Shown here one piece after another: positions 31,317 through 37,878 of a stretch of DNA of 37,878 nucleotides (positions are counted from its first letter, which is position 1; each line of letters begins with the position of its first letter). Made by a program: the position numbers and the translations under genes. Under the pieces are notes generated by a model that saw nothing but the letters and a program-made list of their open reading frames with translations, did not search any database and had not been told where the DNA came from. Source of the DNA: Chloroflexota bacterium (GTDB lineage Bacteria; Chloroflexota; Dehalococcoidia; Tepidiformales; Tepidiformaceae). The stretch is from contig JAPOQN010000051.1 of the NCBI GenBank assembly GCA_026710655.1, positions 1 through 37,878 on the forward strand, in the 5' to 3' direction.

Positions 31317-32465
31317 ATGTGGGAGTGGATGGGCATCGAGCACCTGTTTGAAATTTCGACCGGCCAGAAGATTGCCGGCCTCTTTACGCCGCTGGCCATC
31401 TTCGCCGCCTTCGCCATCGTGCAGATGATCCTGCCGGCAAAGTGGGTGCCCGGGTACGTCACCGACGAGAAGACCGGCGAACCCCGCCGCTACCGGCTCA
31501 ACGGCATCCTCGTGTTCGTGGTCGCGTTCCTCGTCTGGGGCTTCGAGGTCATCCCCGGGGTCGACCGCGAGTACTTCTACGAAACCTCCCTCTTCGCCGT
31601 CGCCGGCGGAACCGCCTTCGCCCTCCTCTTCACCGCGATCGCCGTCTACACCCAGCCGAAGGTCGAGGACCGCAACCCGATCATCGACTTCTACCTCGGC
31701 CGCATCCAGGAAATTCGGTTCTTCGGCGACCGCCTCGACCTGAAGATGACGTTCTACGTGGTCGGCGGGACGATGCTGGGCATCAACGCCATGTCGGGGG
31801 CGGCCTGGCACTACGAGCAGTTCAGCCCGACCAACGAGGTCAACCTCGGCGTCTTCCTCTACGCCGCCATCTTCACCTTCTACGTCTTCGACTACATGGT
31901 CTTCGAGCGCGTCCAGCTCTACACCTTCGACCTCATCCACGAAAAGATGGGCTTCAAGATGTTCTGGGGCGACACCGTCGTCTACGGGTGGCTGTTCATC
32001 GTTCCCCTGTACGGCATGGCCGCCCAGCCCGACCCCGGCTTCTCGACCGCCTGGACGTACGTCCTGCTCATCGGTGTGTCCGTCCTCTTCCTCGTCGGCT
32101 GGAGCATCTCGCGTGGGGCCAACCTGCAGAAGTACACCTTCAAGCGCTGGCCCGAGCGCAAGTTCCTCGGGATTATCGAGCCCCGCTACATCCAAGCCGG
32201 CGACCGCAAGATCCTGACCAGCGGCCTCTGGGGCGCCGCCCGCCACTTCAACTACATGGGCGAGGGCTTCTTCGGCATCGCCGTCGCCCTCTCATTCGGC
32301 CACTTCGACAACCCCTGGGCCTACACCTACATGGTCTTCGTCATCTCCATGTTCACCTGGCGCCAGGTCGAGGACGACCGCGCCTGCGCCGAGAAGTACG
32401 GCGAGGAGAAGTGGGCCGAGTACCAGGAGCAGGTCCCCTACCGCATCGTCCCCGGCATCTACTAG
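31317..32465 (+). CDS. Sterol reductase family protein (ERG4/ERG24/DHCR7-like)
   Basis: A 382-residue membrane protein with about nine or ten helices. The C-terminal third carries the signature of eukaryotic sterol C14/C7/C24(28) reductases in order: LTSGLWGAARHFNYMGE (family: L.SGWWG.ARH.NY.GD), a penultimate helix, DDRACAEKYGEEKWAEYQEQ (family: RD...C..KYG..W..Y) and the end VPYRIVPGIY. These contact NADPH in the family. The length is close to the enzymes without the N-terminal Tudor domain of lamin-B receptor. It would reduce a double bond in a sterol-like or isoprenoid ring lipid. Homologues in bacteria are scattered. The ATG has AAGGGGG about 11 bases upstream. Only the small membrane protein gene is a plausible operon partner. 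Confidence 0.88.
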   Translation: MWEWMGIEHLFEISTGQKIAGLFTPLAIFAAFAIVQMILPAKWVPGYVTDEKTGEPRRYRLNGILVFVVAFLVWGFEVIPGVDREYFYETSLFAVAGGTAFALLFTAIAVYTQPKVEDRNPIIDFYLGRIQEIRFFGDRLDLKMTFYVVGGTMLGINAMSGAAWHYEQFSPTNEVNLGVFLYAAIFTFYVFDYMVFERVQLYTFDLIHEKMGFKMFWGDTVVYGWLFIVPLYGMAAQPDPGFSTAWTYVLLIGVSVLFLVGWSISRGANLQKYTFKRWPERKFLGIIEPRYIQAGDRKILTSGLWGAARHFNYMGEGFFGIAVALSFGHFDNPWAYTYMVFVISMFTWRQVEDDRACAEKYGEEKWAEYQEQVPYRIVPGIY

Positions 32466-32788
32466 GGGAACCAACATCGACGCCGCCACCGACGGGTTCT
32501 GCCCGCGCCGACTTCCTGACTCTGGACATCACCTTCGACACAGGCCCGAGCCACCCCGTATTCGACGCCGACGGCTCCGCAAGCGTCGTGCACGAGCGTC
32601 ACCACCACGGGCCTGAGCGACTCGCCCCCAGGGCTACCGTGAGCCGCTGCCTGGGACAAGGCCACGGGCGGGGTATTTACACGACAAATACACATAAATG
32701 ATCTGGCAAAACACAGAAACAAAACCAATTGCGGTGCTATCCTTGGCGGTGCGCTCACATATATTCCAGCGTTCTCGGAGGTTTCTCG
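32466..32788. other. Intergenic region (323 bp) with AT-rich promoter stretch
   Basis: No gene is supported here. The left half (to about 32665) stays GC-rich and shows no feature. The right half becomes AT-rich (about 32672-32770), unusual for this window, and should contain the promoter of the cysteine-repeat lipoprotein. An inverted repeat GTATTT (32673-32678) / AAATAC (32686-32691) lies at its left edge. Confidence 0.5.
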
Positions 32789-33907
32789 ATGAAGCCCAGC
32801 GCTATCGTCGCTGCCCTTGGCACTGCACCCATCGTCACCATCGCGCCAACTGTTCGTTTTCGCTTCCTTCCTCTCCTGCTGATGGCTCTCGCCGTGGTCG
32901 CGTTGACCGTTGCCTGCGGGTCCGACGAGGACGAACCGCCTCCCGCCACCGAAGCGCCGACCGAGGCCGCGACCCCCGAGCCGACGGCTCCTCCACCTCC
33001 GTCCTCCACCCAGCCCGCCACCGGCCTCGATGGCCTCGCCATCACGGCCGCCACGACGGGTCAGGACGTTCTGGACCACGTCTCGGAGGCCGAGGCCGCC
33101 TGCCTGGGCGAAGCACTGGACGCGGCCGGCTACGAGGCCTTCCTCGGCGCCGAGCTCGTGACCGCCTATCGGGACGCCACGGCCTTGGGCCCCCTGTTTG
33201 GCTGTCTGACGGGCGATAACTTCGTAGCCTTTGGGATGAATTACACCGTTGCCAGGGCGGGTCTCGCGTCGGCAGCGCAATCGTGTCTGCTTGCACTCGG
33301 CCGCGAGCACCCCGACGCCGTTGTGACCATCCTGGGTATCGAGGAAGCCCCGGAAGCCGTCGCCACCCTGGCTCGCGAGACCCACAACTACGTGTTCGAG
33401 CTCTACGACTGCCTGAACACCGGGGAGCGGGTAAAACTTGTGCTGCACATGTGGAGCGAGCTCGGGACCTACGCGGTCCCAGCTGAGGAAATGATGGCCG
33501 CCTTCACCGAAGAAGAGATCACTTGCTTCACCGAGGCTTTCGGGATAACGCGGGAGCAACTCGAGACGGTGCTGGCAACTCGTCAGCCGGGGCAGTCGTC
33601 TCCCGAAGCAACGCCATGTATCACGACGGAAACCTATGGCCGCATCATCACGGCCATGCTGGGCGTTCAGGTTGGCGGGCTGACCGAAGAGTCCGGCGCC
33701 TGCGTCCAGAACTTTGCCGCCGAGCATCCCCATTTCCTCGAGGTGGCGCGGGTCGGCAACTTTGACCCCTCCGCCATGAGCGAAAGCGAGTTTGAGGAGA
33801 TCGCCGCCGACGGCTTAAGGCTCTTCGAATGCCTCACCGAGGATGAGCTGAAGGAGATACAGGCGGCGACTGCGCGCGCCCTGGCGTCCTTCGACGGGAC
33901 CGAGTAG
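32789..33907 (+). CDS. Lipoprotein with two-fold cysteine-pair repeat
   Basis: A 372-residue exported protein. The ATG at 32789 has GGAGGT 6 bases upstream. An earlier start at 32729 would only add residues before the ribosome site. A 25-residue N-region precedes FLPLLLMALAVVALTVAC (lipid cysteine C43), followed by a Pro/Thr/Glu linker. The mature domain has eight cysteines at 105, 139, 166, 208, 246, 277, 305 and 348. Spacings of 34, 42, 31 and 43 within pairs show a tandem repeat of about 140 residues, also visible as SCLLALGREHP / ACVQNFAAEHP and LYDCLNTGERVK / LFECLTEDELKE. It is helical and probably disulfide-stabilised. No known family is recognised. Confidence 0.85.
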   Translation: MKPSAIVAALGTAPIVTIAPTVRFRFLPLLLMALAVVALTVACGSDEDEPPPATEAPTEAATPEPTAPPPPSSTQPATGLDGLAITAATTGQDVLDHVSEAEAACLGEALDAAGYEAFLGAELVTAYRDATALGPLFGCLTGDNFVAFGMNYTVARAGLASAAQSCLLALGREHPDAVVTILGIEEAPEAVATLARETHNYVFELYDCLNTGERVKLVLHMWSELGTYAVPAEEMMAAFTEEEITCFTEAFGITREQLETVLATRQPGQSSPEATPCITTETYGRIITAMLGVQVGGLTEESGACVQNFAAEHPHFLEVARVGNFDPSAMSESEFEEIAADGLRLFECLTEDELKEIQAATARALASFDGTE

Positions 33908-33951
33908 CAACAGGGGAGGAGCGGCCCCACTTATCTCGTGGATCAGTGGCG

Positions 33952-33969
33952 CGGGTTCGGCAGAACCCG
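33952..33969 (+). terminator. Hairpin after the cysteine-repeat lipoprotein gene
   Basis: CGGGTTC-GGCA-GAACCCG forms a perfect 7-bp stem with a 4-base loop, 44 bases after the stop at 33907 and 72 bases before the next ATG. It is followed by TCCC rather than a U-tract, so it may act as a weak terminator or RNA end stabiliser. Confidence 0.45.
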
Positions 33970-34041
33970 TCCCAGCCCGGCAGCGCTACTCCGTACGCCG
34001 TGCTTGCTACAGTGCGCAGCAGCACGGGGAGGAGCGACGGC

Positions 34042-34731
34042 ATGGCGACACTCGTGTTGATTCACGGCGCATACCAGGGCGGCTGGATCTGGTCGCCCGT
34101 CGCGACCCGCCTCAGCGCCGCCGGGCACCGCGTCTTTGCGCCCTCCCTGGATGGCTGCGCCGAGCGCTCGGCACAGGTGAGGCCCGGCATCACGACAGAG
34201 ACGCAGGCCGAGGAGATCGCCGAGCTGCTGCGCTACGAAGACCTCGACCAGGTGGTGCTGGTCGGAACCTCGGCGGGGGGCATGGTGCTGGCGCGGGTCG
34301 CCGAGCTCGCCCAGGAGCGCATCCAGCGCCTCGTCTTCGTCGACGCGCTTGCGCTCCTCAACGGCGAGAAAATCCACGACATCGTCACCGATACTGCCGC
34401 GGTCACCGATGAACTCGTGACCGGTCCCTTGCCCGGCCGGATGCTCGAGATGCTGCAAGCAAGCATGGAGCCGGAGCTGGCCCAGTGGGCCGCGGACCGC
34501 TTCGGACGGCATCCCGTCGCCACGTTCGACCAACCGGTCGTCCTCGACTCATTCTGGGAGCAGGCGTGGGATGCGTCGGTGATCTGGTGCCGCCAGGCGC
34601 CCAATCCCGGCGAGCCGCACCAGCGCCGCTGCGCGGAGAAGCTCGGCGCGCGCTGGCACGAGCTCGACACCGGTCACTACCCAATGCTGAGCACACCTGA
34701 CGAACTCACCCGACTCATCCTGGAGGGCTAG
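34042..34731 (+). CDS. Alpha/beta hydrolase (salicylate-esterase/pyrethroid-hydrolase-like)
   Basis: A 229-residue single-domain hydrolase. The oxyanion strand is TLVLIHGAYQGGWIWSPV, the nucleophile elbow is GTSAGGMV (GxSxG), and the C-terminal histidine is in ELDTGHYPMLSTPDEL. These match the plant methyl-esterase/hydroxynitrile-lyase branch of the superfamily that bacteria also carry (HG.....W.......L...G). The substrate is unknown. The ATG has GGGGAGG about 8 bases upstream. The stop overlaps that of the converging monooxygenase-like gene by 4 bases (34728-34731). Confidence 0.9.
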   Translation: MATLVLIHGAYQGGWIWSPVATRLSAAGHRVFAPSLDGCAERSAQVRPGITTETQAEEIAELLRYEDLDQVVLVGTSAGGMVLARVAELAQERIQRLVFVDALALLNGEKIHDIVTDTAAVTDELVTGPLPGRMLEMLQASMEPELAQWAADRFGRHPVATFDQPVVLDSFWEQAWDASVIWCRQAPNPGEPHQRRCAEKLGARWHELDTGHYPMLSTPDELTRLILEG

Positions 34732-35108
34732 GTACGGTCGGCCAGTCGCCGGCGTGCCTCCTCCCACGACACATCCTCGGGCTGGTCCGTGCGCCACCGC
34801 ACAAACGCCGACCTATCCCGGACCGCGATCTCGTCGAACACGGCCAGGGCGGTTCGGTGCTGCCCGCTTTCGACGAACGGCCGGATGGCCGCGTCATCGG
34901 CCCAGACGGACAACGTCGAAAAGCGCAGGCGCAGGAAGTCGGCCTTCAGTGCGTAGCTGATCAGGTTCGGGTCGGCCTTCAACTGGCGGACGACCGCGTT
35001 GTTGACCCGGAAGAACCGCGGCAGCTTCAGCCAGCTCCGCAACTGGAGCCGGGTGGCCACAACGGTCGCTGCGGACTCCCCCACCGGCAGCTCCCCTTCC
35101 GACGCCAC
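34728..35108 (-). CDS. Small monooxygenase-like protein (DUF3291/spheroidene-monooxygenase-like)
   Basis: A 126-residue protein with an ABM-type ferredoxin-like look: VVATRLQLRSWLKLPRFFRV, a central LISYALKADFLRLRFSTLSV, then WADDAAIRPFVESGQHRTAL. This pattern resembles DUF3291 and the spheroidene monooxygenase (CrtA-like) group. Family assignment is from memory of the pattern only. I start it at the GTG at 35108. A TTG at 35120 is the alternative. It follows the NTF2-like lipoprotein gene by 21 bases on the same strand and is probably co-transcribed with it. Confidence 0.7.
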   Translation of the reverse strand: MASEGELPVGESAATVVATRLQLRSWLKLPRFFRVNNAVVRQLKADPNLISYALKADFLRLRFSTLSVWADDAAIRPFVESGQHRTALAVFDEIAVRDRSAFVRWRTDQPEDVSWEEARRRLADRT

Positions 35109-35129
35109 CCCTGCCCCCAAGCCCCGCGG

Positions 35130-35624
35130 CTAGTCGATCTCTGCGTAGGTGAGCAGCCACTCCCCGTCAAACTGCTCGTAGAGGAACTTCATGTTCACCG
35201 AACCCCCGCTGAAGCGCGCCGTGTGCTTGACCTGCCAGATGCCGGGCTCGATCTCCGTGGGCGGCGATGTCTCCTCCGGCGTGAACTTGATGTTCCGCGA
35301 CTCGAAGGGCTTCATGTCGTCCCGGAGCTGCTCCTCTTCTGCCAGCCAGTAGCTGGGCTCGTAGAGGGTCCTGAGGCTCTCGAGGTCGTAGTTGTTGTAG
35401 TGCTCCCACAGCAGCATGGTCTTCTCGCTGAGGTGGGCGGCAAGCTCCGCGTCCTCCGCGCTGAGCGGCTCCGTGGGCGGAGGCGGTTCCGCATCCCCGC
35501 CGCCGCCGCACGCCGCCAGGGCGGCCACCGCAAGTGCCGCCAGCACCAACACCAGCGCCACCGTCCCGCTCTGGCGGAGCGAGCGGGCCCGGGCGGCTCG
35601 AAGAAGACAGTCTCTGGCGGTCAC
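35130..35624 (-). CDS. Lipoprotein with NTF2-like domain
   Basis: A 164-residue exported protein. The GTG at 35624 has GAGG a few bases upstream. The frame is open to 35846, but that part overlaps the divergent gene's start. The N-region (TARDCLLRAARARSLRQSG) is rich in arginine. The membrane segment ends with LAAC (C39) and a GGGG linker. The mature part (LLWEHYNNYDLESLRTLYEP, then FLYEQFDGEWLLTYAEID) has the helix-then-sheet order of an NTF2/SnoaL-like fold, often used in small ligand-binding or structural lipoproteins. Function unknown. Confidence 0.75.
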   Translation of the reverse strand: MTARDCLLRAARARSLRQSGTVALVLVLAALAVAALAACGGGGDAEPPPPTEPLSAEDAELAAHLSEKTMLLWEHYNNYDLESLRTLYEPSYWLAEEEQLRDDMKPFESRNIKFTPEETSPPTEIEPGIWQVKHTARFSGGSVNMKFLYEQFDGEWLLTYAEID

Positions 35625-35836
35625 CGCGTCCTCACTTCCGAATCGAGAAGTGATCCTAGCCGCACGCGGGCCCGGTGCATAGATCGCGGTTGCGGCCAAA
35701 GGCGATGGACCTGAAACACATGAAAAACCCACGAGTATCTTGCTGTATACACAGTTATCACACAAATGAACGTAGTAGGCTATGGGTTCACGAACACCCT
35801 CGGGCGACTCGAGGGCTTCCTTTACGGAGCAAAGTG
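35625..35836. other. Divergent intergenic region with leader hairpin
   Basis: A 212-base gap with no gene, AT-rich between about 35700 and 35790. It contains CTGT-ATAC-ACAG (35743-35754) and, 21 bases before the ATG of the large secreted protein, a hairpin CCCTCG-GGCGACT-CGAGGG (35797-35815) followed by CTTCCTTT. The hairpin would lie in the leader of that gene and could affect translation or cause early termination. It does not resemble the 55-bp element at 10386 and 12874. Confidence 0.5.
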
Positions 35837-37627
35837 ATGCCCGCAAGGACCGTCATGATTCGCATCACCATCCTGTTCGCAGTGCTTATCGTCCTGCCGT
35901 TCACCGGCATGGGTGGGGCGCTCGCGCAGTCCGGGCCGGGTGAACAGGCGACGGCGGCCGTCAAGGTGACGGTCTGGCGACAGGTCGCCGACCCATCACT
36001 GCTCTACATCAGTACGCGCCCGGAAGGGGGAAGGTGGCGCACCTTCAACACCCCTCTCGATATGACCACCCTCGGTCCGTCGGGCCGGTTGCACCAGAGC
36101 AATGCCGTGCTCGTCCAGGTACGGCTGGAGCCGGAGACGACCGTCAACGTAGAGGTGTCAGTGTGGAGGCAGGTGTCTGACCCATCGCTCTTGTATGTCG
36201 GCGCGCGCCGGGAGGGAGGAGGTTGGAACAGGCTGGACACCCCTGTCGACATGTCGGCTCTGAGTCGGTCCGGGAGGTTCCATCAAAGCAAGGCCGTCCG
36301 AGTTGAGGCGCCGGTACCGGAGAATCAGCCCCCCATGCCGACGGGAGCACCCCAGGACATCCTCGTTTCGGTGGGAGGGGCGGCGTGGCCCTTCCTTGCG
36401 AGCGGGCTGTTCAGGGACGCCGACAACGATGTCGCCGAACTCTCCTACACGACTACGTTGAGCGACCCTGCCGTAGCCTCCGTTGAGGTTGTGGTGGACA
36501 ACGAGAGGCATACGGCCATCATCGTCACCGGCACGATGGCCGGATCCGCGACGATCGAGGTCACGGCCACCGATCCCGGTGGCCTCTCGGGGGAGCGGAC
36601 CCTCAACGTGGTGGTGGACGATTCGGGCTTTACGCCGCTCCCCGGGATCAAGGTCGACAACAACAAGATCGACCTCGGCAACGGGTTCCTCACGCTCACC
36701 GGCACATGTACTCCACCGATCGGGAACACACCGTTCCCATCCGGCCTCGTTGTCACCATCAACAGCTCGGAATGGCAGACCCGCAGCGATTCGTCGCCTG
36801 CGTGGATCGACGTGCCGGACACAGAAGTCACGACCGGACAACTCTGCACGTACGCTACGCGGACGCCCGGGGAGTACCGGCTCCTCCTCGACGTTACGAC
36901 CGTTATCGACCCGCACCTGCCCGTCCTCTCGGGAGCGTTCCGCGCCGAGAACACGTTCATCGTCGAGGAGTCGACCGGAGGCAACCGGGCGCCGGCGCTG
37001 AACGTGGATGTCCCCCCCGCCTTCGACCAGTTGTCCGTGGGCGGCGGGCCGCTGTTCACGGAACCCACGCTCTTCTTCACGGATCCGGACGGCGACGACC
37101 TCGCGTTCTCCGTTGCGCTCAGCGACTCGGCCGTGATCGACGCGGAGATCGTGACGGATGTCGGGGGACACCGGTTCCTTGTCGCCACGGGTACGGCCGC
37201 GGGCAGCGCCACCCTCACGCTCACGGCCACCGATCCCGCCGGGCTCTCCGCCGACCTCGCGCTGGAAATCGACGTGAATGACGAGGGCCTGACGCCGTTC
37301 CCCACGATCGGCGTGGACAACGGCGTCATCCTGCTGTTCGGACGGAGCTTCGGCGCTTGCCTGGGGCCATTCAACAATACGCAGGTCGCACGGTACCTCT
37401 ACACAGTTCACTCGATGAAGTGGCAGGGCAGAGCCGATGCTTCGGCCGACTGGGCCGACATCGAGGGCACGGTGGTGACGGACGGTCGGCTTTGCCCCTA
37501 CACCACCGACGTGGCGGGCGACTATCGGATGGTGATGGAACTCAGCGTCCAGCCCGACGAGCACGTTCCCGCCCTGCGAGGGTTCTATACCGCCGCGAGC
37601 ACGTTCACTTTGTCGGGTGGCCAATAG
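35837..37627 (+). CDS. Large secreted protein: two VWRR/HQSNA domains plus two cadherin-like modules
   Basis: A 596-residue protein. The signal peptide ends ...GMGGALA-QS at about residue 30. Residues 41-98 and 104-161 are two diverged copies of the domain found in the ankyrin protein (VWRQVADPSLLYISTRPEGG, TPLDMTTL, HQSNAV). Residues about 163-378 and 382-593 are a tandem pair of composite modules. Each starts with a cadherin/dystroglycan-like sandwich (FFTDPDGDDLAFSVALSD, TGTAAGSATLTLTATDPAGL), and the first copy has a weaker calcium site (FRDADNDVAEL). Each then continues with a second beta domain holding a Cys pair (W(Q/...)DIE/DVP...CTYATRTPGEYRL / CPYTTDVAGDYRM). It is likely a surface adhesin or binding protein. 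ATG at 35837; an ATG at 35855 is possible. Confidence 0.87.
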   Translation: MPARTVMIRITILFAVLIVLPFTGMGGALAQSGPGEQATAAVKVTVWRQVADPSLLYISTRPEGGRWRTFNTPLDMTTLGPSGRLHQSNAVLVQVRLEPETTVNVEVSVWRQVSDPSLLYVGARREGGGWNRLDTPVDMSALSRSGRFHQSKAVRVEAPVPENQPPMPTGAPQDILVSVGGAAWPFLASGLFRDADNDVAELSYTTTLSDPAVASVEVVVDNERHTAIIVTGTMAGSATIEVTATDPGGLSGERTLNVVVDDSGFTPLPGIKVDNNKIDLGNGFLTLTGTCTPPIGNTPFPSGLVVTINSSEWQTRSDSSPAWIDVPDTEVTTGQLCTYATRTPGEYRLLLDVTTVIDPHLPVLSGAFRAENTFIVEESTGGNRAPALNVDVPPAFDQLSVGGGPLFTEPTLFFTDPDGDDLAFSVALSDSAVIDAEIVTDVGGHRFLVATGTAAGSATLTLTATDPAGLSADLALEIDVNDEGLTPFPTIGVDNGVILLFGRSFGACLGPFNNTQVARYLYTVHSMKWQGRADASADWADIEGTVVTDGRLCPYTTDVAGDYRMVMELSVQPDEHVPALRGFYTAASTFTLSGGQ

Positions 37628-37878
37628 GGACCAACGCCACTCGTGCGCTGCACCGTCTCCACGGCCGAGGCCAGCCTGACACCGGAGGTCCCCCCTCGGA
37701 GGCCCCTGAAACGCCTGGTTCTGGCTTCGGTACGTGCTGGTGGGCCTAACTTGACGGTAGGCAGTACCACCTTCGAGGTGCTGTTCAGCCTGTAGCCGTT
37801 CGTAGCCCATGCGGGATTGGGACAATTCATGGAAGGGATCGCCCCTCGGCAGGTCGTCGAACACGCCGCCGGCAAGCA
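37628..37878. other. Right end of window, no gene assigned
   Basis: About 250 bases after the secreted-protein stop. Short open stretches run to the window edge on both strands, but none has a recognisable motif or ribosome site. A small hairpin CACCT-TCG-AGGTG lies at 37768-37780 and could end the preceding transcript; no U-tract follows. Confidence 0.4.

Noticed and set aside
35743..35763. LexA-like CTGT...ACAG site and DnaA-box-like TTATCACAC
   Set aside because: The CTGT/ACAG spacing is 4 rather than the 8 of the enterobacterial LexA box, and the DnaA-like string has a missing base and no cluster of boxes.
36158..37864. 568-codon minus-strand frame at the right end
   Set aside because: Antisense to the large secreted protein, which has a signal peptide and internal repeats; no motif in the minus-strand product.

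Overview
This 37.9 kb window comes from a GC-rich bacterial chromosome. I see no phage, plasmid or insertion-sequence genes and no CRISPR array. The best guess for the host is a Chloroflexota bacterium of the Dehalococcoidia/SAR202 type. The reasons are the density of flavin-dependent oxygenases and luciferase-like (LLM) oxidoreductases, many GTG starts, and secreted proteins with a VWRR...HQSNA-type repeat that I associate with that group. An actinobacterial host is the main alternative. No marker gene settles it.

Layout. At 1-7901 there is a truncated FAD oxidoreductase, an MscS channel, and a five-gene minus-strand cluster: DUF1214 protein, sulfotransferase, short-chain dehydrogenase, HSL-type esterase and Baeyer-Villiger-type monooxygenase. 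Together these could turn a secondary alcohol into a ketone, then an ester, then hydrolysis products. From 8332 to 15492, all on plus, lie a response regulator, a histidine kinase and three exported proteins: a lipoprotein with two pre-peptidase (PPC) domains, an ankyrin protein and a small lipoprotein. Two of these exported genes share an almost identical 55-bp upstream element at the same distance from their start codons. At 15618-24460 come a small membrane protein, tRNA-Arg(CCU), an LLM oxidoreductase with both subunits of a 3-oxoacid-type CoA transferase, an amidohydrolase, DUF192 and NudC proteins, a second LLM oxidoreductase, an ABC-2 exporter and a PIN toxin-antitoxin pair. A sodium:solute symporter follows, and then a second PIN pair with an AbrB-type antitoxin.

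From 26778 to 30804 there is an inorganic-carbon-like group: a SulP transporter with STAS domain, a beta-carbonic anhydrase, and an NCS2-type permease carrying an extra cytoplasmic C-terminal domain. From 31060 there is a 39-residue membrane protein and then a homologue of eukaryotic ERG4/ERG24/DHCR7 sterol reductases, which is rare in bacteria. The right end has a cysteine-repeat lipoprotein, an alpha/beta hydrolase, a small monooxygenase-like protein, an NTF2-like lipoprotein and a large secreted protein. That last protein repeats the novel domain found in the ankyrin protein 22 kb away.

The strongest candidates for something undescribed are: (1) the duplicated upstream element at 10386 and 12874, which can form two mutually exclusive hairpins and also contains a conserved promoter-like pair; (2) the VWRR/HQSNA extracellular domain, four copies in two proteins; (3) the small membrane protein paired with a sterol-reductase homologue; and (4) the permease with a fused ATPase-like tail.
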